A stretch of DNA of 64,000 nt from Pseudobacteroides sp035370245 (lineage in GTDB: Bacteria > Bacillota > Clostridia > Acetivibrionales > DSM-2933). The notes beneath the pieces were generated by a model. It worked only from the letters and a program-made list of their open reading frames with translations, was not told the DNA's origin and did no database searches. Positions 15,608 through 24,763 of the stretch are shown here, in pieces (the stretch's first letter is position 1; the number at the start of each line of letters is the position of its first letter). The position numbers and the translations under genes were made by a program. Location of the stretch: contig DAOOVO010000001.1 in NCBI GenBank assembly GCA_035370245.1, forward strand, positions 31,938 to 95,937. Reading direction: 5' to 3'.

Positions 15608-15638
15608 TTGACAGTCACGTTAGGTTATACATTATTAT
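15608..15638 (+). promoter_or_regulatory. MerR-type promoter with a 19-bp spacer
   Basis: TTGACA (15608-15613) and TATTAT (15633-15638) are separated by 19 bp holding GTCACGTTAGGTTATAC, the over-long spacer that MerR-family activators bind and untwist. It lies 40 bases before a MerR-family gene, so autoregulation is likely. Confidence 0.55.
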
Positions 15639-15677
15639 GAAAAGTGTAAAAAAGACATAGAAACAGGAGTTGATTGT

Positions 15678-16634
15678 ATGACCATAAGTGAAGTTATGAA
15701 AGAAACCGGTCTTACCAAAAGAGCAATTCGTTACTATGAGGAAGAAGGTTTGATAAAACCTTCTGTTAATTGCGAAAACAACTATAGAAGTTACAACAAA
15801 CAAGATATTGACAAATTAATAAAAATATCCCTTTTAAGACAAATGGGCTTTAGCATTGATAATATTAGAGAATTGATTAATTCTCCTTCTAACATTAATG
15901 ACGTTCTCAAGACTCATATCAAAAAAATAGACAAAAGCATAAAAGACCTTGAAAAAAGTAAAAGATTGATTAACGAAATTATCAAAAATAATGATATTAA
16001 CACATCTGATGATTTTATGGAGAAATTGAAAATCTTAAGGGAAAATATTGAATCTGAGGATAAGAGTAAACCAGGTTATATAAAAAGACAGCTGTTAAAA
16101 ATATTTCCCGGTTCCTTTGGCAGAGTACTCACAATTCACTTTTCTCCTTTTTTAAACGAGCCCATTGATAGTGATGAAAAGGAGAAGGCCTGGAATGAAA
16201 TAATCAAGTACTTGGATGAATCTGAGCCATTAAATTACCCCGATGAATTTTATAACAATTATTCTAAAATTGAGGAAGATACACTTGAAAAAATAGCTGA
16301 AGAAAACAACAAGGAAATTCAAAACCTTATAAATTATACTCCTCAAGAACTTGAAGAATATAAGGTTAAAATAATAGAGTCATTAAAGTCCATGAATGAA
16401 AATAAATATTTTATTGAAAGTCGGCAAAAGATGTTTAAATCTAATTTGGATTTTAAAAACAGACTACAATCCGGCGGATATTATGATAGATTCGTAAACA
16501 ATCTAAGGATAATCAGCAGTGACTATGACAAATACCAGACAATAATCCAAAAATTAAACGACGAGCTTGGTCTGTACTATGATTCTTGTGGAAATATAAA
16601 GATAAATTCAGATGAGAGCCAAAAGCAAGAGTAA
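15678..16634 (+). CDS. MerR family transcriptional regulator
   Basis: Start ATG 15678 after AGGAG. The 318-aa product has the N-terminal winged helix typical of the family (MTISEVMKETGLTKRAIRYY, EEEGLIKPS, then LLRQMGFSIDNIRELI), a coiled-coil linker (about residues 80-135) and a large C-terminal domain of about 180 residues with no recognised ligand motif. MerR activators normally act at promoters with a 19-bp spacer, like the one just upstream. No target gene is adjacent; a tRNA follows. Confidence 0.9.
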   Translation: MTISEVMKETGLTKRAIRYYEEEGLIKPSVNCENNYRSYNKQDIDKLIKISLLRQMGFSIDNIRELINSPSNINDVLKTHIKKIDKSIKDLEKSKRLINEIIKNNDINTSDDFMEKLKILRENIESEDKSKPGYIKRQLLKIFPGSFGRVLTIHFSPFLNEPIDSDEKEKAWNEIIKYLDESEPLNYPDEFYNNYSKIEEDTLEKIAEENNKEIQNLINYTPQELEEYKVKIIESLKSMNENKYFIESRQKMFKSNLDFKNRLQSGGYYDRFVNNLRIISSDYDKYQTIIQKLNDELGLYYDSCGNIKINSDESQKQE

Positions 16635-16721
16635 GAACAGTACATGAATTGTTCCAAAACCAAAAAATCCAAGCTATACTAAACTAAATCAAAAAGGCTG
16701 CGAATTTCCTGCACACAAAGC

Positions 16722-16753
16722 AAAACAGCTTACTTGTACAAGTAAGCTGTTTT
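16722..16753. terminator. Terminator of tRNA-Val, perfect 15-bp stem
   Basis: AAAACAGCTTACTTG (16722-16736) and its exact complement (16739-16753) with a 2-nt spacer. It has T runs in both directions and can serve both tRNA-Val and the MerR gene. Confidence 0.8.
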
Positions 16754-16755
16754 TA

Positions 16756-16831
16756 TGGTGGGCACTATAGGGCTCGAACCTATGACCCTCTGCTTGTAAG
16801 GCAGATGCTCTCCCAGCTGAGCTAAGCGCCC
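16756..16831 (-). tRNA. tRNA-Val (anticodon TAC)
   Basis: Reverse-strand acceptor GGGCGCT pairs with AGTGCCC (one G-T pair), then discriminator A and encoded CCA. The anticodon loop CTTACAA gives TAC (reads GTA) and the T arm is GGTTCGAGCCC. Complete. Confidence 0.95.
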
Positions 16832-16854
16832 GTCAAATTCACCGTGCAGATTGT

Positions 16855-16883
16855 ATTATAGCCTCTTTTTATATATAAGTCAA
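16855..16883 (-). promoter_or_regulatory. Promoter of tRNA-Val
   Basis: Minus strand TTGACT (16883-16878), exactly 17 bp, TATAAT (16860-16855), 23 bases before the tRNA. Confidence 0.75.
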
Positions 16884-17087
16884 CCCCTTTTTAAAAATAT
16901 TTTTTCAAGAAATTTTTATTAACATTTTTATTTCTTATATATTAGCCCGATAACCGTTAAAAATGCCTATACAAATATATTCCCCAACACAAGCAAACTT
17001 ATATAAAACTTTACTGTACATCATCCACATATGATATAATGGTAATGCTATGGAAAATAATCATTAAGCAATTGAAGGGAAGATATT

Positions 17088-18062
17088 ATGTTTTTTGAAT
17101 CATATAAATCAATACTTTATTCGGACACGCTTGTGCCGGATATTTTTATTAATGAGTACATGCCCTCAATGGACGGAGATTGCGTTAAAATATTTATTCA
17201 CTGCCTTTTCCTCAGTAAATATAACAAGTACGCAACGGCTAAAGATCTTTCCAAGAAGCTGGGCATTGATTTAAATAAGGTCAAAGACTCTCTTACATAC
17301 CTTGAAAGCATAGGAGTCATTACCAGAAAGGAAAACAGCAGCAGCATAATAATAAATGACCTTAAGGAAAAAGAAATCCAAAAAATATACAGGCTAAAGC
17401 AAACATCAACTCCTGAGGAAGCTGTACTTAGCTCGGAGAGAAACAAATCGCGCAATGCAATTATAAAGTCCATCAACAATAAGTTTTTCCAGGGAGTTAT
17501 GCCGCCCTCATGGTATACCGATATCGATGCCTGGTTTGATAAATACAATTTTGAGGATGATGTAATGTTTGCACTCTTTCAGTATTGTTACGAGCACAAC
17601 GGACTTTCTAAAAATTACATAATAAAGGTGGCCGACAGCTGGAAAAGCAAAAACGTCCGCAATTCAATAGACCTGGACAATTATTCTCTGCAGTATGAGA
17701 GATTTAAAAGTATTCGCGGCAAAATCGTTAAAAAGCTTGGCCTTAGAAGAAACCTTACTGAGTACGAAAGTGAATATGTTGAGACATGGGTTGAGAAATA
17801 TAAATATGATTTTGAAATAATTGAGCTGGCTCTTAAGAAAACTCCTAAAAAGACTAACCCCAGCTTTGAATACTTAAACTCAATTATTACCGACTGGTAC
17901 AACAACAACCTTAAAACCAAAGAAGAAATTCTTGCTTACGATAATGCAAAGAAGCAAAGCATGAAGCAGCAGTACAAAGTTTCAGAAATACCGCAGCATT
18001 CAAATTATGAGCAGCGAAAATATGACAATGATTTCTTTGAAAATTTATATGAGGAAATTTAA
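17088..18062 (+). CDS. DnaD domain replication initiation protein
   Basis: Start ATG 17088. The 324-aa product has an N-terminal winged-helix domain (about residues 30-95; KDLSKKLGIDLNKVKDSLTY) and two DnaB2/DnaD-type helical domains (about 130-190 and 205-270, the second with the conserved ETWVEKYKYDFEIIELAL and a Tyr-containing YLNSIITDWYNN end). DnaD proteins remodel DNA and help load the replicative helicase in low-GC Gram-positives. It is followed after 23 bases by a DnaC-like loader, so the pair forms a replication-initiation operon. Confidence 0.88.
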   Translation: MFFESYKSILYSDTLVPDIFINEYMPSMDGDCVKIFIHCLFLSKYNKYATAKDLSKKLGIDLNKVKDSLTYLESIGVITRKENSSSIIINDLKEKEIQKIYRLKQTSTPEEAVLSSERNKSRNAIIKSINNKFFQGVMPPSWYTDIDAWFDKYNFEDDVMFALFQYCYEHNGLSKNYIIKVADSWKSKNVRNSIDLDNYSLQYERFKSIRGKIVKKLGLRRNLTEYESEYVETWVEKYKYDFEIIELALKKTPKKTNPSFEYLNSIITDWYNNNLKTKEEILAYDNAKKQSMKQQYKVSEIPQHSNYEQRKYDNDFFENLYEEI

Positions 18063-18085
18063 CATCAGCCTTTTTTGGAGGTTTT

Positions 18086-19117
18086 ATGAGAAAGAATCTA
18101 TATAACGTTCTTAAAAATGAATACGATAAAAAACAACGGCTTGCATATGATAACCTTGTGGAACGGCGTAATAAGCTTTATGAAAAAGCTCCCAGATTAA
18201 TGGAGATAGAAGATGAAATCAACAAGTTAGGAATAAAGTATAACAAAATGATTCTTCTTTCCGAAAACTTATATAATCAGGCTGTCGATGAATTAAGCAG
18301 AAATATTGATTCTTTGAAGAAGGAACGGGAAGATATTCTTGTAAGCATGGGATATCCTGTGCATTACTTAGAAGCAGTTTACGAATGCAGCCTTTGCAAG
18401 GATAAGGGTTATATAGAAGGTGCCCATGGTTTTGAAAGTTGTACCTGCTTTAAGCAGCGGTTTATTGCCTTAAGTTTTGAAAAATCAAACCTTAAGCTCA
18501 CAGAGAATGAGAATTTTGATAACTTTGACGAAACACTGTTTCCTGACGATGTTAACGAGGAAAAATATGGCATTAAAAAATCTCCAAGGGATCACATACT
18601 CGGTATTAAAGAAAAGTGCCTCAATTTTATAGAAAACTTTTCAGATCCCAATGAGAAAAACCTTTATTTCTGCGGCCCTACAGGTACAGGCAAAACATTC
18701 ATGGCCAGCTGCATAGCATCAGAAATACTTAAAAGGGGAGGTACTGTTCTCTATCAGACAGCTCCAATTTTATTTGACACTATAAGCAGCTCCAGGCTAA
18801 AATCTTTCAAAGATGAAATTGACGAAGATTCAAAGTACAACAGTATATTTGACACCGATCTTCTTATAATTGACGATTTGGGTACCGAGTCCCAAACAAC
18901 ATCAAGATTTGCAGAATTTTTAAATATTCTCAATATCAGACATCTTAACAATCTTTCTAGGCCCTGCAAGATTATCATATCTACAAACATTGAAGCAAAC
19001 AAGCTCTACGATTATTATAAAGAGAGGGTCGCTTCCAGAATAATAGGTGGGTTTTCATTTATAAAATTTGCCGGCGAAGACATCCGAAGCAAAACAAAAT
19101 TCAAAAAAAGCATATAG
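18086..19117 (+). CDS. DnaC/DnaI-like helicase loader ATPase
   Basis: Start ATG 18086, preceded by TTGGAGG. The 343-aa product has an N-terminal helical part, a four-cysteine zinc motif (CSLCKDKG...CTCF, about residues 108-125), a Walker A loop CGPTGTGKTF (about 197), Walker B LLIIDDLGTE (about 262) and the sensor-1 segment IIISTNIE. This matches the DnaC/DnaI AAA+ family that opens the DnaB ring onto DNA. Operonic with the DnaD protein upstream. Confidence 0.92.
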   Translation: MRKNLYNVLKNEYDKKQRLAYDNLVERRNKLYEKAPRLMEIEDEINKLGIKYNKMILLSENLYNQAVDELSRNIDSLKKEREDILVSMGYPVHYLEAVYECSLCKDKGYIEGAHGFESCTCFKQRFIALSFEKSNLKLTENENFDNFDETLFPDDVNEEKYGIKKSPRDHILGIKEKCLNFIENFSDPNEKNLYFCGPTGTGKTFMASCIASEILKRGGTVLYQTAPILFDTISSSRLKSFKDEIDEDSKYNSIFDTDLLIIDDLGTESQTTSRFAEFLNILNIRHLNNLSRPCKIIISTNIEANKLYDYYKERVASRIIGGFSFIKFAGEDIRSKTKFKKSI

Positions 19118-19119
19118 AA

Positions 19120-19139
19120 TGGGGCTAATTAAAGCCCCA
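19120..19139. terminator. Short hairpin between convergent genes
   Basis: TGGGGCT (19120-19126) and AGCCCCA (19133-19139), 6-nt loop. It overlaps the stop of the CPBP protease gene and has no strong T run, so it is at best a weak terminator. Confidence 0.4.
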
Positions 19140-20238
19140 ATATATTTATTATATTTCTTAAAATCTCATTATCCACTCCTGCAAGAGAAACTGCCTGCAG
19201 CAAATAAATAAGTACAATAACCAGAACACCAGGTATAACCCACAACAAGCCTTTTACAGTATTTTCTTCTCGAGTTTCAAAACCACTATCCGCAGGAACA
19301 GCGGTATTTTTCATAAAGGCATAAAGTAACCCGGCAAAAGCCGCCAAGAAAAACAAAAACATTATTCCAAATATACCCAGTGTTATAATAATCTGAATTT
19401 TTGGCATGGACAAAAGCATTGAAAGACTTTGATCAGCATCCGATCCTGTTGCCCCGGCAGCCTCCTTCATCATATCAAGGGATGCCAGTTTTCCCAACCC
19501 ATATGTCAATAATACTACAAGAGAGTTGTTTGTAAAATGTGCTACCATTCCTGCATATATGGAATCAGCCCTATATACAAGAAAGCCCATCAGTATGCCG
19601 AGAAGAAATGTTCCTAAAAATCTCTGGAAGTCATGGTGCATAAGTCCAAACAAGAAAGCGGTTATTATAATAGCTTTTGTCTTGCCAAGCTTTTCATAAC
19701 CCCTCATTATTACACCTCTAAAAAGCACCTCTTCACAAACAGCAGCAGACATTCCTATTACAATAAAGCCTTTCATCAGCGTTACGACATCAGGTATTTG
19801 AATCTGAGACAGATTTGTACTTCCAAATATAAGCTTTATTATAATCATATTGACAAGATTGAGAATCCCCACAACCGGAATGGCAAAGCACGTTATACAT
19901 ACTATCAATATAACATTCAATATACTGATTCTGTTAAGTCTCAAAATCTTTTTTATATCATATTTCTTATAAATCAAAAATACAATAGGCGGAACCATAA
20001 CCAGCAGTATTTCTACCGAAATTGCCTTAAAATAATATCCTCCCAACGGCAGCCTTAAAAATACATTACTAAGCAGCATAAATATAATAAGCACTACTGA
20101 GAATAGAATGCTGGCTTCCTTGACAGTAGGTTTTTTAAATAGCCTTCCGGCACTTTCTTCATTGGATAGACCTTCTACTTTTTGATTTTCAAATTTTTGA
20201 TTTTCAAAATTGTTTTCATTCACAGAGAAATCCTCCAT
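19129..20238 (-). CDS. CPBP family intramembrane metalloprotease
   Basis: A 369-aa membrane protein with about eight hydrophobic segments. It carries the CPBP/Abi signature: CEEVLFRGVIMRGYEKLG (EExxxR, about residue 182), then FGLMHHDFQRFLGTFLLGI and the third motif in MVAHFTNNS. The family includes Rce1-like prenyl-protein proteases and bacteriocin self-immunity proteins; its substrate here is unknown. The N-terminal 25 residues are hydrophilic, with a short FENQKFENQKVE repeat. Single gene. Confidence 0.9.
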   Translation of the reverse strand: MEDFSVNENNFENQKFENQKVEGLSNEESAGRLFKKPTVKEASILFSVVLIIFMLLSNVFLRLPLGGYYFKAISVEILLVMVPPIVFLIYKKYDIKKILRLNRISILNVILIVCITCFAIPVVGILNLVNMIIIKLIFGSTNLSQIQIPDVVTLMKGFIVIGMSAAVCEEVLFRGVIMRGYEKLGKTKAIIITAFLFGLMHHDFQRFLGTFLLGILMGFLVYRADSIYAGMVAHFTNNSLVVLLTYGLGKLASLDMMKEAAGATGSDADQSLSMLLSMPKIQIIITLGIFGIMFLFFLAAFAGLLYAFMKNTAVPADSGFETREENTVKGLLWVIPGVLVIVLIYLLQAVSLAGVDNEILRNIINILGL

Positions 20239-20327
20239 AATGTTTGATATAAATTATAATACAACTATAACTATATTTATGCAATAATAAACCATTTATA
20301 GTTTCAACATAACTCAATGACTAAAAT

Positions 20328-20373
20328 AAAAAAGTGACTTTACTGCAAAGTTTATTTTTACAGCAAAATCACT
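20328..20373 (-). terminator. Terminator of ypeB
   Basis: Minus-strand imperfect stem pairing AGTGATTTTGCTG with the CAGTAAAGTCACT arm, ending in TTTTTTATTTT. It closely resembles the terminator at 24711-24763. Confidence 0.7.
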
Positions 20374-20416
20374 CTTTTATCTCAACGAATCATTTTTATT
20401 TTCATAAACATGACAA

Positions 20417-21808
20417 TTAAAGCGTCAAAACACCTCTATCGGTATCAACTATCATAAGAATATTCTCTTCTTTCCCTGTTTCAGCATTAATATATACTAA
20501 GAAATCATTATTTCCCAGCTTTCCTTTAAATTCATAAGTAAATAACTCTGTCTTAAAGTCTGTAGGAATTATGGCTAATCCTGAAGACAATACTTCCATT
20601 TTGCTGTTTATCATACTCCTTGCCTGCTGTTCGGTAATTTTAGGCTTGGGTATGTTTCTTTCTGTATGGGAATACAGATATCCTTTGCTTTCTACTCCTA
20701 CAATTTCACCGTTATCAAGTGCCACCTTCAATTTTATGAGATCGGGATAAACAATAACATCGTTTTGGCTATACGCGTAGTTTATAGTAGCAATATTATC
20801 CTCTTTCAGGTAATATGTGTCTGTCATGCCGGAGTATCCAAGCTTTTCAAGATATTTCCTTCCTGCCGCTTTTGCTTCATCTATGCTGAGCTTGCTTTTC
20901 TCCGCAGTCCTGTTCATAAGCATCCAAAATACATGTCCGCCTTTTTGTGTTACATCTATAATGGCTGACTGCTCATCAGGTACACCATTAAATGTAACCG
21001 TAAAACCATATGTTTTTACCGAATCAGATTTATTTTTCCCCGTTTCCTTTATTTCTTTTATCCCCTTATACTTAAATATTTCCCTGACCTTTTCCTTTGC
21101 CTGCTCTACAGTCAGCATCTCTCCCGTAATACCCTTAGGCTGTGCTGTTGCAATATGATCTGAAAAAGGTCCATCATAAATAAGGGTTGGGTATGCCTGG
21201 AATGTTTTGTCTATATTTTCAAACTCCTTAGACGGAAGTGTTGCAGAAGTCTTTTTAAATACACTTGTACCCTTCTTTGATACCTCTCCCCATTTCAACC
21301 TTCCGGAAGACAGATCCTCCTGCAAATTGCTAAGGCTTTCTCCTAACTTTACTGCATAGTCATGAAGCTGTTCTATTGTTTTATATTGCTTTTCTGTTAA
21401 AGGCTTGCCCTGCATATTCTGATTATTTAAAGAATACGAAAAATCTCCCACCTGAGTGAGGAATTTAGAGGTATTTGACAGCACCCCCGATGAAATAGGA
21501 AGCTGTCCCAAATTATACTGTGCCAGATTTGCCTGCTTCCAAGCTTCCTGTAAAGTCGAAGCCGTCTTTTGGGGTGATGATGTTATAAGGGATTTCACCA
21601 AAAGAACCTCAACATTCTTTACATACCCGGCCATATCAAAAAAAGCTCTGTTATACTGATTGTCAAGCTCTTGCCTTAAGTTACCCGAATGCTTATATTG
21701 GTACATTCCCCAAATACCCAATGCACCAATAATAACTATAACAATACTGTACATTTTTCTATCCGATAGTCTTTGTTTAAAATCTAACAGCTTGTCTCTA
21801 ATACCCAA
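20417..21808 (-). CDS. ypeB: Germination protein YpeB
   Basis: The best start is TTG 21808, 7 nt after AGGAGG, giving 463 aa that begin GIRDKLLDFKQRLSD after the initiator. It has one N-terminal membrane anchor (about residues 18-36), a helical region with the family sequence ELDNQYNRAFFDMAGYVKNV, and C-terminal PepSY-type repeats. YpeB is needed for the spore cortex-lytic enzyme SleB to be made or held stable in the spore. In many spore formers sleB is directly upstream; here no sleB is adjacent. It supports a spore-forming host. Confidence 0.9.
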   Translation of the reverse strand: MGIRDKLLDFKQRLSDRKMYSIVIVIIGALGIWGMYQYKHSGNLRQELDNQYNRAFFDMAGYVKNVEVLLVKSLITSSPQKTASTLQEAWKQANLAQYNLGQLPISSGVLSNTSKFLTQVGDFSYSLNNQNMQGKPLTEKQYKTIEQLHDYAVKLGESLSNLQEDLSSGRLKWGEVSKKGTSVFKKTSATLPSKEFENIDKTFQAYPTLIYDGPFSDHIATAQPKGITGEMLTVEQAKEKVREIFKYKGIKEIKETGKNKSDSVKTYGFTVTFNGVPDEQSAIIDVTQKGGHVFWMLMNRTAEKSKLSIDEAKAAGRKYLEKLGYSGMTDTYYLKEDNIATINYAYSQNDVIVYPDLIKLKVALDNGEIVGVESKGYLYSHTERNIPKPKITEQQARSMINSKMEVLSSGLAIIPTDFKTELFTYEFKGKLGNNDFLVYINAETGKEENILMIVDTDRGVLTL

Positions 21809-22035
21809 ATTAACTCCTCCTGTCAAAGTCAAAATTTATACCAACAATTTACAAACGTAAATTTCTAATTGATTTTTTTCTATATGTATTTTGAAACAAA
21901 ACTCAATATTTTATGATATTTTTTTATTTTCAGAGAAAAATAAAGATAATACCATTGTTTGTATTTCGGATAATATTAACAAAATTGGACATAATTAATT
22001 ATAACTTTCAATTCCATAGCAAGGGGTTTGATTAA

Positions 22036-23256
22036 ATGAAAATACTTATACTTACAGTCTCTGCCGGAGCAGGACATATAAAAGCAGCTGAAGCCATAAG
22101 TGAACAAATAAAATTAAAATATCCTGACTCCAATATTATGATTGTGGATACATACAGATACATAAGCCCTTTATTGGACAAAGTAATTGTCGGTGGATAT
22201 ATGAGTATTCTTAGACATACGCCCGGTATATACGGCAAATATTATTCATTATCCGAACCGGTAGGAAGCAGGTACAATTTCGGGAGCATAATGAATAGAT
22301 TTTTAGCAATCAAACTAATGGATCTGATAAATGAATTCGATCCATCCGTTATCGCTTGCACTAATTTTATTCCCCTGCAAATACTTGCGATGCTTCATAG
22401 AAAGAACAAACTGAAAACTCCCACAATATCCGTTATAACCGATTACACCACCCATTCCTATTGGATACATGATTATGTATCGGCATACGTTGTTGCTAAT
22501 GATTTTATAAAAGCCGAACTTGTGAGAAAAGGAATTCCCGGTGATATTATACATCCTTTGGGTATACCCGTCACAATGGACTTTTCCATAAGCAATGACA
22601 GGAATAAGCTTCTGTGCGAATATGGCCTTGAAAACAAGCCTACAATACTTATAATGGGTGGTAGCCTTGGGTTTGGCCATATGAAAGAAGCATTTCTGTC
22701 ACTGTTAAAATTGGAAAGAGACATCCAGATTGTAGTTATCACAGGTACAAATAAAAAGCTTCGCCAATATCTTGAAAAATGTTCAAAATTATCTAAAAAG
22801 TGCATTAAGATTATCGGTTATACCGATAAGGTTTGCGATTTTATGGATATGTGTGATTTATTGATAACAAAGCCGGGTGGAATGACTATTTCTGAGGCAT
22901 TAATCAAAAATATACCACTTGTGCTTATTTCTCCAATTCCAGGTCAGGAAGAAAGAAATGCACAATTTCTTACCAATATAGGTGTTGCTGCAAGAGTATT
23001 GAAAAAATGCGACTTAAATAGCGTCATTAACCATGTAATAGATAACCCCTTAAGAATATGCCATATGAAAGAAATGGCTAAATATTTGTCCAAGCCAGAT
23101 GCAACAGAAAAAGTAGCTAATTTAATTGCAGATATGTCCTTGGCAGTCAAGGAAAGCCATTGTAATGTGCAGCTTAATGTTTCTCAAAACATTATAACTA
23201 AAAGCAACAATACTCTTAATATGTCAGGCCCGGATAAGCAGCAATGGTCTTACTGA
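22036..23256 (+). CDS. MGDG synthase-type diacylglycerol glycosyltransferase
   Basis: Start ATG 22036. The 406-aa product has the MGDG-synthase N-terminal domain (MKILILTVSAGAGHIKAAEA, with conserved GAGH and TDYTTHSYWI) and a GT-B C-terminal domain with GGSLGFGH, then 'LLITKPGGMTISEAL' (about residue 275) and IPGQEERNA. These enzymes, such as UgtP, move a sugar from a UDP donor to diacylglycerol, making membrane glycolipids and lipoteichoic-acid anchors. It could work with the LtaS-like enzyme at 62-64 kb. Length normal. Confidence 0.88.
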   Translation: MKILILTVSAGAGHIKAAEAISEQIKLKYPDSNIMIVDTYRYISPLLDKVIVGGYMSILRHTPGIYGKYYSLSEPVGSRYNFGSIMNRFLAIKLMDLINEFDPSVIACTNFIPLQILAMLHRKNKLKTPTISVITDYTTHSYWIHDYVSAYVVANDFIKAELVRKGIPGDIIHPLGIPVTMDFSISNDRNKLLCEYGLENKPTILIMGGSLGFGHMKEAFLSLLKLERDIQIVVITGTNKKLRQYLEKCSKLSKKCIKIIGYTDKVCDFMDMCDLLITKPGGMTISEALIKNIPLVLISPIPGQEERNAQFLTNIGVAARVLKKCDLNSVINHVIDNPLRICHMKEMAKYLSKPDATEKVANLIADMSLAVKESHCNVQLNVSQNIITKSNNTLNMSGPDKQQWSY

Positions 23257-23301
23257 TGCCATACTGTCTCATTTAATCTTCTCTTATTGAAATAGCCTTC
23301 C

Positions 23302-23505
23302 CTATTTTATATGTTTCACCCTTCTCTTTTTTATAAAAACAACTGTGATTGTTACAAGGACAGCATAAATAATAACAACAACAGCTAATGTTGCCAGTCT
23401 CTCACTCGTAGAACCGTCAGCAAGCAAAACCGGTCCAAGACCGAAAAATGTCACAAGCAAAAATGCAACCAGCATTATTATGCCAAATAATATATTCATG
23501 GCCAT
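23302..23505 (-). CDS. Small membrane protein, two transmembrane segments
   Basis: Start ATG 23505, 8 nt after AGGAGG. The 67-aa product has two hydrophobic segments (about residues 3-27 and 38-58) joined by a short polar loop (LADGSTSERLA) and ends in a basic tail (KKRRVKHIK). I do not recognise a functional family. Confidence 0.7.
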   Translation of the reverse strand: MAMNILFGIIMLVAFLLVTFFGLGPVLLADGSTSERLATLAVVVIIYAVLVTITVVFIKKRRVKHIK

Positions 23506-23621
23506 ATTTCATTCCTCCTAATATATAGATACCAAACTAAGTTTCATTAAGATTCCATATATCTTATTACTAATGATTTTACCACAATTTCATATTAAAA
23601 TTCAAAAATTTTTAACATATA

Positions 23622-23668
23622 TTGACTTACAACTTCTTTAGTGATATACCACATTATATAACTAATGT
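23622..23668 (+). promoter_or_regulatory. Promoter and operator of a lost GntR-ABC operon
   Basis: TTGACT (23622-23627), 17 bp, TATACC (23645-23650), followed directly by ACATTA-6-TAATGT (23651-23668), an inverted repeat of the size bound by GntR-type repressors. It now drives only gene fragments. Confidence 0.5.
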
Positions 23669-23685
23669 AGTATGGCGGTGATTCT

Positions 23686-23789
23686 ATGAAAATTAACCAA
23701 GATAGCATTAAGCCAATATACATACAGATTGCTGAAGGTATTGAGAAGAGTTGAAGAACATGATAGACAGTTTTGAAGGAAGGGAATAA
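23686..23789 (+). pseudogene. GntR family regulator, remnant
   Basis: ATG 23686 opens MKINQDSIKPIYIQIAEGIE, the start of a YtrA-type GntR repressor, and then stops at 23752-23754. A second piece in another frame reads LKNMIDSFEGRE and ends at TAA 23787-23789, like the C-terminus of such a protein. Almost the whole winged helix is deleted. Confidence 0.65.
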
Positions 23790-23790
23790 C

Positions 23791-23886
23791 TTGGACAAAA
23801 TTATAGTGTGTAATCAATTGACAAAGGTGTATAAAGACAAGAAGGCACTTGACTCAATAGATTTAAACATTGGTAAAATAAATTAA
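23791..23886 (+). pseudogene. ABC transporter ATPase, N-terminal remnant
   Basis: TTG 23791 after AAGGGA reads MDKIIVCNQLTKVYKDKKAL, then DSIDLNIGK and stops before the Walker A loop. It is the front end of an ABC ATPase that would follow the GntR gene. The bases from here to 24036 contain no gene. Confidence 0.65.
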
Positions 23887-24036
23887 TATAAATACCGCCC
23901 ACTTTTCAACATTACTATTGAAGATATTGAAAAACCATAATCTATAGACAATACAACTTCTGCTAATTGCTTTCAAATAATCGTGAACACAATTAGTAGA
24001 AGCTGTATTCTTACTTCATAAAAAAATCACTTAAGT

Positions 24037-24672
24037 TTATTTTATTCTGGATATAATTAATTGTATGGGATTAGCATCCACATTTACGGTTAATCTCTTA
24101 TATCTTGTCTTTATTGAAGGCTTGTTACTTTCAAGGATCTCTAGTATTAAAGCCAAAAATTCCTTGACATTTTTTGTTATAACATATTTCCTGTTTTCAT
24201 CGCTGCCGTAATTAATAATTTGTCCAATAGTTCCATTTTCATCAGGATCCAAATCAATGCCTATATAGTTTCCGTTCAGGTCATGGGCTAGAGGTATCCA
24301 TTTTCTATTGGCATACACTTTCTTTATGGCTTTCTCCGGAACAGATTCCGCAACTTTTTCGCATTCCTTCATCAGCTCCTTGTCCTTTAATACATATAAC
24401 CAGTCACACCAATTCATAAACATTTCGCCAAGAGAGAGAAACTTCAATCCAAGTATACTGCCTTCAAGATTTTCATTGTCTCCGTTGTTACACTGGTACA
24501 GTTCCTTTAATTGGGCCGGTAACTCAAAACCCATCTTTTCTTCTATCTCATTTACTTCTTCCATCTTAACCGCTGGATTCAAATATGCTTTAAAGCCCGG
24601 CTTCTCTTTTTCGTATACCGCTGTCACACGGTTCCAAAGTTCTTCTATACTAAGTTGTTCAATATCATTCAT
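24037..24672 (-). CDS. SMI1/KNR4 family protein
   Basis: Start ATG 24672. The 211-aa product has the SMI1/KNR4 fold signature: a helix-rich start, then 'EEKMGFELPAQLKELY', NGDNENLEGSILGLKFLSLG and 'WIPLAHDLNGNYIGIDLDP', with a final helical region (KNVKEFLALILEILE). In bacteria these proteins are frequently immunity proteins against polymorphic toxins. No toxin gene is adjacent here, so it may be an orphan immunity gene or have another role. Confidence 0.85.
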   Translation of the reverse strand: MNDIEQLSIEELWNRVTAVYEKEKPGFKAYLNPAVKMEEVNEIEEKMGFELPAQLKELYQCNNGDNENLEGSILGLKFLSLGEMFMNWCDWLYVLKDKELMKECEKVAESVPEKAIKKVYANRKWIPLAHDLNGNYIGIDLDPDENGTIGQIINYGSDENRKYVITKNVKEFLALILEILESNKPSIKTRYKRLTVNVDANPIQLIISRIK

Positions 24673-24710
24673 CTATTTACGCCTCTTTCAGAAGTATTTG
24701 CTATACAATA

Positions 24711-24763
24711 AAAAATGATTTCTCTGCAAATGTTTATATGATTTATTGTGCAGTAAAATCACT
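24711..24763 (-). terminator. Terminator of the PilZ gene
   Basis: Minus-strand imperfect long stem ending in TTTTTTATT. The arms AGTGATTTTACTGC and GCAGAGAAATCATT resemble the ypeB terminator at 20328-20373. Confidence 0.6.
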
